From Anas platyrhynchos (lineage: Eukaryota; Chordata; Aves; Anseriformes; Anatidae), in NCBI RefSeq assembly GCF_047663525.1, contig NC_092588.1, forward strand, positions 89,091,501 to 89,155,500: DNA of 64,000 nt, in the 5' to 3' direction. Numbering within the stretch: the stretch's first letter is position 1; each line of letters starts with the position of its first letter. Below are positions 47,227-61,368 of the stretch, one piece after another. The notes beneath the pieces are model-generated. The model saw nothing but the letters and a program-made list of their open reading frames with translations, was not told the DNA's origin and searched no databases. The translations under genes and the position numbers were made by a program.

Positions 47227-50200
47227 TAAATTCCCCCCTTTTCTTTAAAGGGCCAACCTACAGTAGGACGGTACTCACAGACAAGGAGGGTGCAAACAGT
47301 TTTTAAGTAAAAAGAACACATTTTAATCCATTCTTCCCTGACAGTAAATGTATCTTTCAGAAAAGATAAAAAGCATGTCTTAGCCTTATGCAAAGAGCCA
47401 AAGTAAATAACTAAATCCTGGCTAATATTTGACAGTTGCTGCCTTATGGAAACACAGAGGTTTGCAAGGATAGCAGCAGAATGATTAAACTGTAAAACAG
47501 TATGTCAGCTGTTGAAGAGATTAAAAACCAACAGTCTGTATAACAGCAACGAGAACAAAGACGAACAGGGGAACAGCAAGTGGTGGTGGTGGCATCTGCA
47601 ACACCAGAAGTGTGTGTCTAAAACATGCCTGAGTTCTTACTTCAGCTTCTAACTGAGTATCACTGCTAAGGTCGAGCCCATTTAACAAATTCTGCCTGAA
47701 CGTAAGTTTGGCATCTGACCAGTTGGAGTCATATGCAGAATGTAACACAAGCAGGACGGCAACTCAGGCCAGAGCGTACGCCAACACATTTCCTTCCTGT
47801 TTGCAAGGACCAAGGCTCCAGATTTTGACTAGAAAAATGCATCATAGAAACAACTGGTGGAATAGGCCATGGAAGGTATTAAAACCCTCTCATGGATGTA
47901 TATGTGAAAAACATGGTCTAAGGAAATTTTCTTATTGCTGCCAGAGCTCATTCAGTTCTACCTATGTTAGAAAAGCTGTTCTAGGTCCTAACACAAAAAG
48001 TATACCCAGTTTAAGTACCACCCATGCTAAATGACAATTCATGAAAAACTGTACAGAATGTCACCATCAGTCAAGAGCCAATACTCTTTGAGCTAATACA
48101 CCCTGTTATCACCAACAGGCAGCTGAGAGAATGGCAGCTCATTTTTGGATTCCAGGCTAGACCGGGTACAACTGCAGTCACCCTGTGGGCTTCACAGGAA
48201 CAGTGGTTAGCGACTTGTTGCAAGCACATAATGATGTAACAGCTCATGCTTTCAACAAGCTATTTCAAAGTTTTTCTTTTCTTCACATTTTTTTTTTGTC
48301 TTTAGCTATGCTCTCATTTTCCTTTCACTGACTTTACTGAGAAGATTAATGATGAAAATGAGATCTTTTGGAACTTGCTTCTGTATACGAATTGTACCTT
48401 CAGAGTTCATCTAGGCAACGAGTCACTAAGGCTGCTTAAAAAGCTCCTAATTGCTGTATTTCAATGGATGCAATGTGTTGCTTGAACTGATCTTCACCTA
48501 ATTACCAGTAAAACGTTTACTTATGTTCCTTAATTAGTAGAATTTACCAACACATTCAGGTAAAGCCAGACAGGTAGATGCATGGTCTTAATGAGGTGGC
48601 AAATAATGCAAACAGAAATAAAGTATTACCTGTTTAAAAACTATCAGGTAAATAGATTTGTATAAAGCAGAGGTATAGGTCATACTCAATACAATTTTAA
48701 CAACTGAAATGGATTGGTGCTTATTCCTACCTGTTACTACAGCCTCAAGTTCTCACTTCTTAGTGTTCTGTACCAGCTTCAGCACTGCAAGCTTGTAATC
48801 TGAAATGTATATTTATTTATGTGACTGCACATTTCATTGTAGGTACTTCAAACCATTTTGCCAAATGGATCTGTTAAATTTCACAAGTTTTCTGTGATGT
48901 AATGCAGTATACTAACTTTCCAGCAGTCAGGTCCACTTGACATTGAGAAGAATGTTGTCAGCATTCGCAAGCTACTTTCAGTTTCTGCTGATCAAATGCA
49001 TGTTACTGTCTCTGAGTCAGGATGCACAGGGGAAACTGATACAATTTGAGAAAAGTGAACCAGAGGATCCAAAGAGCACACAAAGGTGAAATGTTATTAA
49101 TTTGTCTAAAATATTAATTACCTATTGTAACTCCTGTCCATACAAATTTTTCTGTTGAAATAAGTTCATGGTCAAAACGGAGCAAGAGAACAAGGTAGAG
49201 GTTAATTTCTAACATGTATGATGATTTACAATCAATCAAGGACAGTGATTTGGTCAGGTTGCTATTCCCTTGTCATTGTCCTGTTATTGAGAATTGTAAG
49301 GCGACATATATTTAGGGGATCTTTTAAGAATGCCAGCAAGAAGCTTCCTAAACAGTATTTTCTTGCAACCACAGAACAACTTAGAAATGTCCTCTTGTAG
49401 TTAACTATGACTGCAATAACAAACGCAAAGGTCTTGCAAAAACAAACACCAAGTAAAAATTGCTGTTGGAGTCTGCAGGAAGGACAATGCTTAGATGTGG
49501 ATGTTACAGGCACAATGTCCTGGCAGATCGCATCTACCCATGAAAGAGGTTAAAACATGCAAAACAAAACTAACATCTTCAGATGTCTCAAGACTTGAAG
49601 CATGGACCCTGAGTTATACAACTACACTAGCAGTTAGGACTTCCCAAATTCTGAAAATTTCAAGTTTCTGTAGAAGACAAGACGCTGTGGAAGAACAATG
49701 GCAGAGACTGTACACATAAAGGCAAATGATCTAACTCAACAAGTTCTCCAAACTGCAACTATGAGAGGATAATATCTGGTGGACATCAAGTGGGGAAATT
49801 AATGCAATTGGTATGAGAAATCTCTGGCCTCTCAAAGCACACATTGTTCCAAATACCATCATCACAGGTGAGCAGGTAGGTGTCTAATGACTAGATTATC
49901 TTGCATGCTCAAGTTCTTAGGCATGAGACCAATGGTTCACAAACACTTCAGAGGCCAAGTAGAACTTTTGTTACTATTTACCATAAAAATCAAAATCTGC
50001 TTCTCTCAGTGATAACGTACTGATACAACCATTTGGCAGTCTCTCAGGTACCAGCTGACTGCCACAGAAGTGAACACAAGTGCGTTACTTTCCCTACAGC
50101 CTCTGGTGTTCAGGTGTGGTCAGGCCAACAGGCAGTGGAAGAAACCCCTGCTGCCTCCCTCCACGGTTCTTGTAGTGCCAGCTCACTGCATGGAGCAAGA

Positions 50201-52784
50201 AACTTTGGGTATCAGGAAAAACACACTGGAGGACAAGGACACATGGAGTGTTTCATACTTCTGGTTTACTGAATCCCTTTGTGGTTTGCTGTTACCCAGC
50301 ACCAATCCAAATTGTAATGAAGTTGATATACAGCTATTCAGCCATAAAATCAAAACTGACGACACGAAAACATATACTAAAGACACAGATGTGGAAATGA
50401 AAGGAAAATTATAATTAACTGGTCTACACTGACTGGGAATACACCTCCTTGCTCCCAACCTCCTTGTGGTGAATGATATTAAATCTCACTCTCTTCAGCA
50501 AACCATAACTTAATATATCACTTTTAACTGTTATGCTTTGTAAGTCAAATGCATGACAAATGTTGGTGGCCTGCAATCTAGAAGCACTTTATTATGTTAA
50601 ACGAAACAAAATAAAGTCCACCCTGCAAAATACTAGTATTTTATACCAAACATATTACAAATAATTTCACATCGATAAATACAATAATCTTCTTAACCTT
50701 TAAAAATAACATTTTCTACTAAATGATCATAAAAGCATTTGTTAGTGCCTGTCGTGGTTTACTTATAATTGCTACAACGTAGGCGTCCTTGTACCACAGA
50801 CAGGAAAAAATACAAGTTTCACAAGCTAGAGCAGAAGAAAAGAAAATGTAGGGGTTCTCATTCCATTAGGTCCCCTCACCTTACTGACTTTTCTCTACGC
50901 CCATGAAATGGTTGCTGCGGAAAGTACAGACACCTGTATATATGTTGTTCTCATGCTGCTCACAACCTAAATCGTAGAACATTATCACCTATTTACTTTA
51001 AGTTCTTACATATTTTAATTAACTAACTGCAAGCAGGTTACTTCAACACACAACTCAAATTCTCTGTGCTATTTTCCTGGTGCATTTTCTAAATAAACAT
51101 ACAGTGTTCTGGGTGTCCTGGAAAGGATAAGTAAAGAATAAGCAAATAGCTCGCCTTCATTTTTTAAATTAATTAATAAAAATAAAATAAAATTCTCAAA
51201 TTAGAACAGAACTTAGGCAGGTCTAAACTGACATTTTCTGCAGCAGAAATATTGCCTAAGCCCTTTCAGAACTTGCTTGCATGCCAGAGAAAATATTTTC
51301 ATTTCATTGAACTTCCTAGGCAACTCACCAACGTAAAGTATATGGTAAAAATCCTCTCTAGCAATATCAAGCCTGGAATATTTATTAAAAACACTTGCAA
51401 TCCATGAAAACAAATACTAATTCTGCACATATTCAAACTATGAACTCCACTTTGTGTATTAAATAGCACAACAGAACCTCATCTAAAACAGATTTTCATA
51501 TTGGAGGGGAAGAGGTGGTGGTGAGTGGGTGTTCTTCTACACATTATTGCTTAGATTTGACCTTCTGAGCCACCCCTGACTAAAATTAGCAGGTTTCATT
51601 TTGAGCTTGTTTGGAGGCACACTGTGCTATGTTCCAGTGCTCTACAGCGGAATTAGCAGTAGGATTTAGAAGCGTTCTGTGGTGTTTTCTTAAGAGAATA
51701 TAAAGGGACATAAGTTAGTGCAGACGCTGCTGTACCATCTATACCTTTCTCTGATATACCTAACATTGTGCAGGCTTACATGATTACACCTTTCCACCTC
51801 CACCACCAAAAATTATATTTGTATACCACTGCAGCCTCTAAATAATAGTAATATCAGTGTAGACGAGGGTCCGTTATTATGTTTGTATGTGGGACAGCTT
51901 ATATAAAAATAAATTATATTCAAGGTCCCACTTCTTTTGTATAACTACTCAATTTAGAAAAAAAATTGTTCTTGCATATGATTCTTTAAATCTCTCAAGG
52001 TCACATCTTGTTCTTCTCTGACTCTACGGTTGCCTCTGTTCTGGTAAGTGAAGGGAACAGAGCTGCATGTTATATGACTGAACAAAGAACTGTTATCCAG
52101 TTTTACAACATGGTTGATTGTAACGTTCAATTGTATTTATTTAAGCAAGAAACCTTTCTGAAAAGGACTGAATTCATAACGACTGCTGTTGCATTAGTTT
52201 GTTGATAGGGAATTCTACCCATTCTTGAGAGAGACTTAAATGTGAGGACTTCTACAATACATAAAACCAGAAGCAAAAATTTTTAGTGTAACAATGGAAG
52301 GCAGCATGAAACATGCCTGCCCTTTGGAGTCTGATTTCTGTGATTTTGAGTGCTGAGCCTCCGTATTATATACAAAGTTGATATCAAAATAGCTGTTACT
52401 GCCTTCATGGTACAAGCCTGGCTCTTGCAAAGACAGAACACTTCTTTATGTGGGTTGCTATTTGCTGGGATCTGATCCACATTTCAGTGGAAATCCACCT
52501 CTGCAGAAGTGTTCTGAGTTTTATTCTTGTTCTTGAAAGGATTAAAGAGGAAAGGTACACAGACAGACTGGTTTTTGAACACTTGACATTTTTGACCAAG
52601 AGTTACAGCAAACAGGAAAGAAACAAAGGACAAACTCACAGTCACCATCTTAATACCACACAAGAAGAAAGGTTAGACAGAAAGATCAAGCACCTTGCAT
52701 CTCTAAAAATGATCTACTGGAGTCCAGGATCATCTTATAGCTTCACAAGCTTTTCCAGAAAAGCAAAACCAAAAATAAAACAAT

Positions 52785-52880
52785 ACAACAATGACAAAAA
52801 CAAAACAAAACGAAACAAACAAAACCAATAAAAAACACCGACCAAAACCCAAACCAGAACCAACCCAAACAGAAAGAATA
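52785..52880 (+). repeat. A/C simple-sequence patch (CAAAA-type)
   Basis: Irregular AAAAC/AAACC repeats for about 95 bases; low complexity only. Confidence 0.8.
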
Positions 52881-53045
52881 CCAACCAACCACTCTCCACT
52901 GACCCCATCTCCCTGCTTTGATTTTTATCTTCTTTTATAATGGCACCCAACCATCAGGCTGCAAACACTGTGCAAACAGAAAAATAACAATGCTTTTCAT
53001 ATTGCTTTTTTTTTTTGCTCCTTTGAGCTGAAACTGTCCTGGACT

Positions 53046-53065
53046 AAAAAAAAAAAAAAAAAAAA
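53046..53065 (+). repeat. A20 homopolymer
   Basis: Twenty A bases, preceded 30 bp upstream by a T10 run; no retroposon body is recognised. Confidence 0.9.
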
Positions 53066-54750
53066 GGGTGAAAAGGGAGAGGAAGAAACGTGTGAAGAAA
53101 AATGGCATTCAATAAAGCACTTTTTTTACTAGCCAATTTCTGCCAACTTCTGTAAATAAAGCACAGAAATAGCTTGTCCATTTTGGGGTTTCACAGGAGA
53201 AAGCGAAGACTGAGTAACAAGTATCAGATGAGTATCAGAAAGCGAGGACTAGGTGATCCAGGTTGGATTAGAATTAGGACAGGCAGGACAGGCCTTCACA
53301 AGAGGCTATTTTCACAACCAGGAGCTAGCAGAACATACTTAGAAAGACAAAACTAGAACATCGGGAGTAGAAAAACTTATTGATGTAATATCAGGACTCA
53401 AAAAGCTTCTGATAGAAGGTTAAAAATTGACACACACAAGGTCACAAAGACAAGGGAGAAACATACTGCAGGAACTGTAATACTGTCTCTGGGCAACTGG
53501 ATGGCATTCGTTGCTTCATCGTTAAGAAGCAGTTTTCTTGGGTGAAGGTTGTTTGAATTTTTTTTTACCATTCCTTTGCCCCTTGAAATATTCTGCAAGT
53601 ATCCACTGGAATATTTGCCCCTTAGTTATCTGAACAACAGTTTGTGAAGAGTTAAGAGTATCTACAGAAAAAGATCACGAGACCAATGAAACACACCTAA
53701 ATATTATTGGAAGAAGTACAGAGAAATCTCAGATTCTCTGGAAGTATGACATTATCAACCATCACTGACTGCTCATAGTTTTGTTTACACATCTCTCCAG
53801 CTATGAAGACAACACACAGCTTACTGGAGCCCAAGAAGCTTCAGAGAACTGGGCATATGTTACATGGGTGGCCCTACACTTGGTCCTACAAACCTCCTCA
53901 ACTAAAGAGCTGACAGACACACGCTGCATATACAGCACTGAACAGAGATCCAAACAGAGTTCAGCAGCATCCCCTAGCAAAATTCAGAAGTGCTGGGGGT
54001 TTACTGGCCTTGGTTGTGACTAGATGTGGTTGTTGGTGGCATGGCATGAGTCACGTCTGAGCTGCTTGCGGCTGCTGTGGAGTTCAAAACGACAGGCTCT
54101 CCACCCCTTCTCCTCAGAAAGCATATGGCTCAGTCTACGGTGTTTACAGCATGAATTGGCTTTAAAAAGTGCTTTTTTCTTGTTTTGACTACCCAGGAAA
54201 TGTGGACACTGCTAGTGAAATGAGATGAAATGACAGAAAACAAACTATTTACTTCCAGGTGGACAGCTGCATGAAGCTTTCACTTGTGGATACAGAAGTG
54301 CAGATAGTGAAGAGAGGGAATAGAGACATACAGACTTGGCAAACCCACAACTGAATCCATATAAAAACTACAGGTATCATCCTAAGCTCTTCACTTACCA
54401 CATAATTCTCTTATCTAGAACAAAATTAAAATAAATAAAAAAAAAGTTGCTGGACAATAGTGCACAGAATCTGTTAGAGTCCGACACTCCCAAAACAGCA
54501 GCGTTCCAGTTACTGATTGCCAGTGCATACCCGTTTAACCTCAGCTTCACTCCTGCACAAAACTAAGCAACTTAAAACATTGAAGCCCCTCCCATGGATT
54601 TGCTGTTTAAGATTTAAAACCATTGATTTTCAACTGCAGCATAGTTGTTTAACTCAGGGGAAAAAAGTTGGTACTAGTTTGAAGTTTGTACTAGTTAACA
54701 AGAAGGAATCTAATTCCCCAGGATGATCTATTTATTTTTTTAATCTCTTG

Positions 54751-54805
54751 TAAGGGCAACAATTAAAAAAAAAAAAAAAAACAACTCTGCAAGGGCAACA
54801 ATAAT
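54751..54805 (+). repeat. Short duplication flanking an A17 run
   Basis: AAGGGCAACAAT is present on both sides of the A run (54,752-54,763 and 54,791-54,802), with an A-rich stretch and 'caactctgc' between. It resembles a small slippage duplication. Confidence 0.7.
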
Positions 54806-57800
54806 AGGAATTACTTCACACTGGAGGATGAGTACACATTTCTGAAAGATGAGTGAGTATCTGTAAAAGTCTTGTTACAAGAAAGTGCACTCCAACACAG
54901 CAGTACTGACACTGCAAAGTGTGTGTGTAAGGCATAAAGGGCAAACTGGCGATGACACTTCCCCAAACCCTCTAAAAATATCAGAAATTTGCCACTTGTT
55001 GAGATAAATGACAGCAACTGAAACAGATGACAGGGTTTTTCAGGTACAACCATTTTCAAATTCTGATGCTCCTCTCTCAACACACTCCTTATTTAAAATT
55101 CCTGAGGAAGAATCAACAAGCAAGGGTCCTCTGGAGCAATGAAAATATTCAGAAATTCTCTTTCAGATTTAGGCTGCTTTTACTACCACAAAATCTCCTG
55201 TCAGACTCCTAAGATTACTCAAGAAAATTGTCAGCTCACAGTTCCGTTCATTAGGAAAAGACTGAAATTCAGTCCAAATACGAGTAAGCCTTTGACTCAA
55301 TCTCAGTATGTATTTTACGCAAGGCCTCTACAGAGGCACTAACATACAACATTTTTTCAGGAACTCTTTTTTTTTTTTTCTCCTAGTATGTATTTTATAA
55401 AACAAACACACAATGCATTCATCCAAACTGAAAAAAAACCACACCGCCCTTCTGTCCTATGAGGTATGAGGGGTAGTCTTGGCTTGGTTTATATCTAGTT
55501 ACCAAGATCTCATCACACGTCCGCTGGTTCTGAAACCTGCCAGATATAATATATAAATGGAGCTGTGTGCTGACAAGAATCCAAAGCACTGATCATGGAC
55601 AAAAATAACAGCAGTACAGCTTAGTAGAAAAAGCATGTAGGGAGACAGCATTTTAGAGGACAAATAAGAACAGTTAATGGTGGTGTTTAAGCCCTGTTAA
55701 ACCTTTAATTCACAGCTTTGCTTGTTTGTTATTATAAAGAATGTACTTTTCAGGAAAGATATTCCATAAATTTAATGGGGGAAACGCTAGAAGTTAAATC
55801 CCATTCACACTGAATCCATTAGCAAAATTCCCATTTGCCTTAAGTGGGATCAAACTCTGTTTATGGTTTAGAGTTACTTTTTATTTGGTTGCATGATGTT
55901 TGGATTAAGTTTGAGATATACAAAGGAATAAAAAAGAAAGAATGCCAACTGTTTTGTCTATCTTATATTTTCTAGAAATAGAGACTGCTTCAGCTCATGA
56001 CAAACGGTCTGCTTCACCAAGTTCAGAAGTAGCCACATAGCCAGAAAAAAAAAAATTGCAGTGACTCAATTTAATTGGACATTTTCAGATGCACAAACTT
56101 ACCTATTCACATCTGTTTACCTCCCTGCTATTGAAGAACTAGAGAATACACTTATAAAACAAACAGAAACTACCAAACTGTACTAATAAAAAGGGGGTTT
56201 TAAGAGCAAGACAGAGCTTTGTAAATGGTAGATGAATCAATAAGACTGCAGTTCTTCATGGAGACTAAAAATCAATAAATGACCCTGTATTATTCCAGTG
56301 ATGCTTGTAAAGGGTTTTGTTAGCATTCCAGAGAAGGTGTGATTACAGCGCTGATCACTGCTGTGCAACTCTGTCACACAACGCCATAAAGCCATGCTTT
56401 CTAACTCTGCAGCCAAAGAGGCCGAGAGATTTTGCTTCTTGTTTCTTACAGTAATGTAAGAAGCATTCAGCATCCACAATGAAACAGCAGCAAATCATGC
56501 ATTCTGTGCTCTAAAAACAGTCTGGAGGGCAGTGCTGTACAACATGGAGTCCTCCTAAGTTCTGCAGAAAGTTTCAAATGCTCACCCACTACAGAAGGTT
56601 GCTGTTAGCTGGTTGTGTACTACAGCTTGTCTTGGTAAATTGATCTGTTTTACCATATAACCATTCTCATCTTGATTTATTGTTACCATTATATCAACGT
56701 GCTACTTTTGTGATAATTCCTTAAGACTGATAAGACTGAATTTTGGAAGCAGTGGACAGAAAACAACAGCCCTGCTGCTGCTTGCTTACTGTGCTGAGAT
56801 GGTAAAAGTAAAGAAGAAGCCACTGAAAGAATCTGCATCTTCTTTACTGTTGATAAATCCATTTCATGACTGCAGAGAAACACGTCTGCACTGGGCAATG
56901 GTTCCACTTAAAAACAAAAATAGAAGAAGAGAAATCATTGTTTTAGAGCACATTACAGAAACATAACTCCCCAAGTGAGTCTGATGCATTAAAAACACCT
57001 CTTTAACCACTGTCTAATGATTTCTGCAGACATGAAATGGAATATTTTACTACTATTTACAGCCATCTGTGCTGCTTTTTCTTTCAGTTCAGGTTTGCCA
57101 AAACCGTAATGAAATTCTCTGTGCTTTATACCATCACACACTTCTTAGTATCAATACACCAATTAAACATATCACTGGTGTCACAGATACTAACTGCTGA
57201 ACTCTCACATCGACAGAAGCACAATTTTTTCCATATATAGCTAGAACCTTCTGATTACTAAGCCATCCTCCTTACCTATTTTAAAGTTTATCTCAATAGT
57301 GAAGGGAATGCAGAATGAAACTTGCCTCAAAGTCATGATGCAAGGATTCAGAAGATCTTCACTTATCTTCTTGTTCTACCACAGGCTTTTGTGACTGTGG
57401 ACAAGCCATTTTGAGTGCATTTCTTCATTTTTTTGGGCTTTGCTCCACATTGTGAGCCAGTGTCTCAGCATGCATGGACTGGATTCAGCTCAGACTAAAC
57501 CATCTGAGAGATCTGCTCCAGAACCACATCAAATGTGCTCCAGCAGTAAGTAAGCATTAAGCTGTTGGGACTAGACAGGAGCTAGTTGACAGTAAAATGA
57601 AACTAACAACAGCAAGAACAAAATCGCAGAAATGAACAAACAACAACAAAAACCAAAGTCCCCAAATATACATAATGCTGACGCCAGGTTCTTGAGACAA
57701 AGTATTTTGTTTTATTAATCTGTTCCTATACATCTCCTCTAGGGGGTTAATGTGGACATTGTCTCAATTTTCTCAGCCTCCCGGACAGATCCATCTTTGG

Positions 57801-60800
57801 AGATGGTGATGTTTAGGATACAGGGATGGAGACCACACCTATATGGTGGCAATGTACCAACTTCAGTGGGTCCTTCCATTGCCACCCACTGTTCCTTATT
57901 GTTATGATCAATATTTTCATGGCCACAAGGTGAAGAAGATAACTTTCTAACAAAGATTATTATACTTCTCCACAACAACAAAACAAGCCACTTTTCAGCT
58001 GGATGATCTAGGTCACTATTTTGACTTCACAAACTGAGACGCTATTACAAAAAGGGGGAAGAGTTACTTATTTTGACACTTAAAACATGTTAACCAAACG
58101 ATGGCCTGAAGCACAGACATAAGAAGGCAACAAAACCATCTAAAACAGACAGGAAAGTGACACATTATATTTACAATATTTAAACTATTTACAATGTAGA
58201 TTAATTACTAGCATAAAGAGAAGGGGTGTGATAGACAACCTGCAAAGTCAGAGTGAACAGTAACAGATCAAACAGCAGTAAATCAGAAAGATTCATAAAG
58301 CCTTGTAGGGGTTTCTCTTTGGAATGGGTCCATGTGATTGAAAGTTATTATTCTCTGTTCATCTGTAGCCTGCTGTCAACTCTTGTCCTACTTAGTGATA
58401 AGCTGGTAATTCTCCCTCCCTTCACTGCATTCCTTAGCAGTTGAGCAAAATGAATACCAAGCAAACTAAATAAGGGAAAAGTTGGAAAGCAAACATATTT
58501 ATCCAGGTAACTAGTGCTGGATGAGGTAGTACACCCAAATTTATTTGCATATATAACTAGAGAGAAGCTGCTGTGAACTGACAAGTCTAAAGAAGGCTAA
58601 CTCACAGGTAGCGGTAATGTGACTGTATTTAGCATTTACAAGTTTTTCATTGCAGTAAAAAGAAGATTACTTAAAATACTTGAAGATATGTATGGAGAAT
58701 ACATATCTTTTCCATGCTGTACCTTAAAAGAACAGCGAACTTCAAGCAAGCTCTTCAGTCCTCACTGCAGACCAGGTTTCACTACCCCCCGCTATTTTAA
58801 AGGCAAAGTAGCTTTTTAAAAATTTCTGTCTTTTACAACTGCAAAATATTTTCTTGTCACCTACACATCAAGATTTTTCATGTTTTATCCCAAACATGCA
58901 GTGTTTATGTGATCTAAAGTAAAATTACAAAAAAAGAAAAAAGGAACAACTTATAGTGAGTGAAATGTGGATAGTAGGGAAAGAAAACTAGGAGGTCAAG
59001 TATAAAAAATGGAAGAAGAAAACTGGGTTCAAAAATTGTCCATTATAGCACGGAAATATACATCTCTATTAAGTGACATGGTCAAAAATTGCAATTTTAT
59101 CTGTAATTACTCAATTAAATCAAGACAAATGTCTTAATATCTCAGCCTTCTAGAAGTTCTTACTCAATGCAGAGAAATTAGACAAAAGCAATAACCTTAG
59201 GTTCAGTAGACTATGATCAAAGGTAATGTTCAGCTACTGGCTTGCAGGGGCAGATTAAAAAGAAATTTCACAAAGTATTCCCATACCTATACTAATATCA
59301 TTGATAAAAAGGACATTTTGGCAGCACCTACCAATAAATAAACTGAAGCTGGTGATACGTATTTGGCATGCAATGTTCTTTCTTCTTATGCTGTGAGCTT
59401 GCTGAGAATGGTCAGCACGAGAGGAAAATCTGAGTGATGCAAGAAAGGGATCCAGTGATTTAATCTGTGGCATCACTTAATTCAAGTTTGTCCTGGCAGA
59501 ATTATTACTCACAAACATTGGGGACCACTTGCCTGTTGTCTTTGAATCCTCAGAAGCAAGGGAAAGTTGTCCCTCCTTGTGCAGTTTCTGTAGTAGTGCA
59601 ATCTAAATGTGTGCTCTCCCTCTCTTGTGTGAGTCTCTGCCATGACGTGCCTGTACCCAGTTGATGCACTGGTCTAGGGGCTGCTTAGAAATCTGCACTG
59701 GGAAACCAACCTCCTGTTTTTTTGAAGTGGAGCTGCTTATACTAGCACTGCTGCAGAAAGAGCTTTTCACACCTTTCCAGTTTCATCTTCCAGAAGATAA
59801 GGGATGCTATTCCCAACCTGTTAAAAATCAGTGGCTGCCATTTGACACACGATTTATCCAGACAGCCAGGCTATCACCATCACTCAAAAGCAGCACTTGT
59901 GTCACTTTATGCATTTTCTTCTCCCTACCCTGCTCTTTCTGACACCAACATCTTTACAGCTGTTTGGTGAACTGACTGGGAGAGTGGCCAGGCTAACCAC
60001 CACCACCCCTCTGGTTCCTGCCTACAGAGGTTGCTTCCCTAGCCAGCCTGATCCCACTTCCCACGTGCTACACAAAATACCAGTACCTGCACAAGGGACC
60101 AGGCAGGCTTTTCTCCAGCTACAGGCTGACAGCTGCAGTCTATCTCCAAGAAATTCTTTGGTTTAAAATACATATTCTGCATTTTCTTCCCTGAGCCGTT
60201 CAGAGACTTGGCTTAATCCTCCATCACAGGCACATCTCAGCAAGGTGTCTAATTGATGTCTCTGAAGTGTTCCAGTTTCTGCTTAAGTGCCAGCAAAATT
60301 CTTTGGAATACCTCGGTATCAAAGGTGCTACACAAGATCTCATTTTTAATTGGATACAAACTGCAAGAAGAAAATATTCACCCAAAGCAACAGTTTTAGG
60401 CTATCAAAAAGCAATTAAAGCAACAGCTACAGTAAAGAGTAAGTTACTTCTAATACAGAAAAGTGCTTTCTAAGGAAAAAAAAAAAGGCAGCAGTTCTAT
60501 GCAAACTATAGCCAGCGTGTTTTGCAAATACACATAAAGAAAACAAAATTTGTGACCTTGGTGACCGCTGTTCGTTTGGCAGTTGCAGGAATATTTTTTT
60601 ATTTTCCAATACACTGAATACTAGTTTATATCACATACATTTATTGGAAGAGCAATGTTCTATGCCTGTCTTCAGTGAGGAAAGCACTATTGTATAACAA
60701 CATTAGATCCTTGCTGTGCATTTTTGTAGGGGTTTCTTCAGATCGCTACAGGCCATTAACCTTTCACTTCAGGTAAGTAATGAACAATGACTTTTGCAAC

Positions 60801-61320
60801 AAAAGGAAATCAGCTGTGTTACCAATGACAACTCCACTTCTAAATACATGCACCAACCCCCTGTGCATACCCGTATTATTTATTTATTTTTCAAAATCAA
60901 TTCCGGTATGAAATAAGAAAGGTTCCCTTTGGCTTCACCTTGAGCTGATAATGAAAAAACCCTCTGTGAGGCCTGCTCCAAGGAAGTCTTCCTTAATAGC
61001 ACTGATTAAAAATAAAATGAAGTTTGTACTTCGGAAACAAGATGTATTGCTTCCTGCTCTCTTTCACCAGGATATCTTGTAACTGGACCAGTGCTAATTG
61101 GACACTTTGGCCAAACAATTTAATTTTCAAGTGGGAAAAGAAAAAAAGGATTTAAATTTCCCTTGGTTTCCAACTGAGCGAATGTCACTGTACAACACCA
61201 AAACGCTGAACTGTGAAATCAACACAAGATCCTAATTACACCAGGGGAAAGCACAGGAAAACCCTGGTGGCATCTGTCTTCCCCATCTCATTTATGTACC
61301 AGATTAACATACATCTTCAA

Positions 61321-61368
61321 GCAGAACCACCAGAAGTGTTTAAGAAACACTTCTGGTGTTTCTTCTGC
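61321..61368. repeat. Strong hairpin: perfect 14-bp stem plus 6-bp extension
   Basis: CACCAGAAGTGTTT (61,328-61,341), the loop AAG, then AAACACTTCTGGTG (61,345-61,358) are perfectly complementary. After an asymmetric internal loop (1 versus 4 nt), GCAGAA (61,321-61,326) pairs with TTCTGC (61,363-61,368). The 3-nt loop is very tight. Confidence 0.85.
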
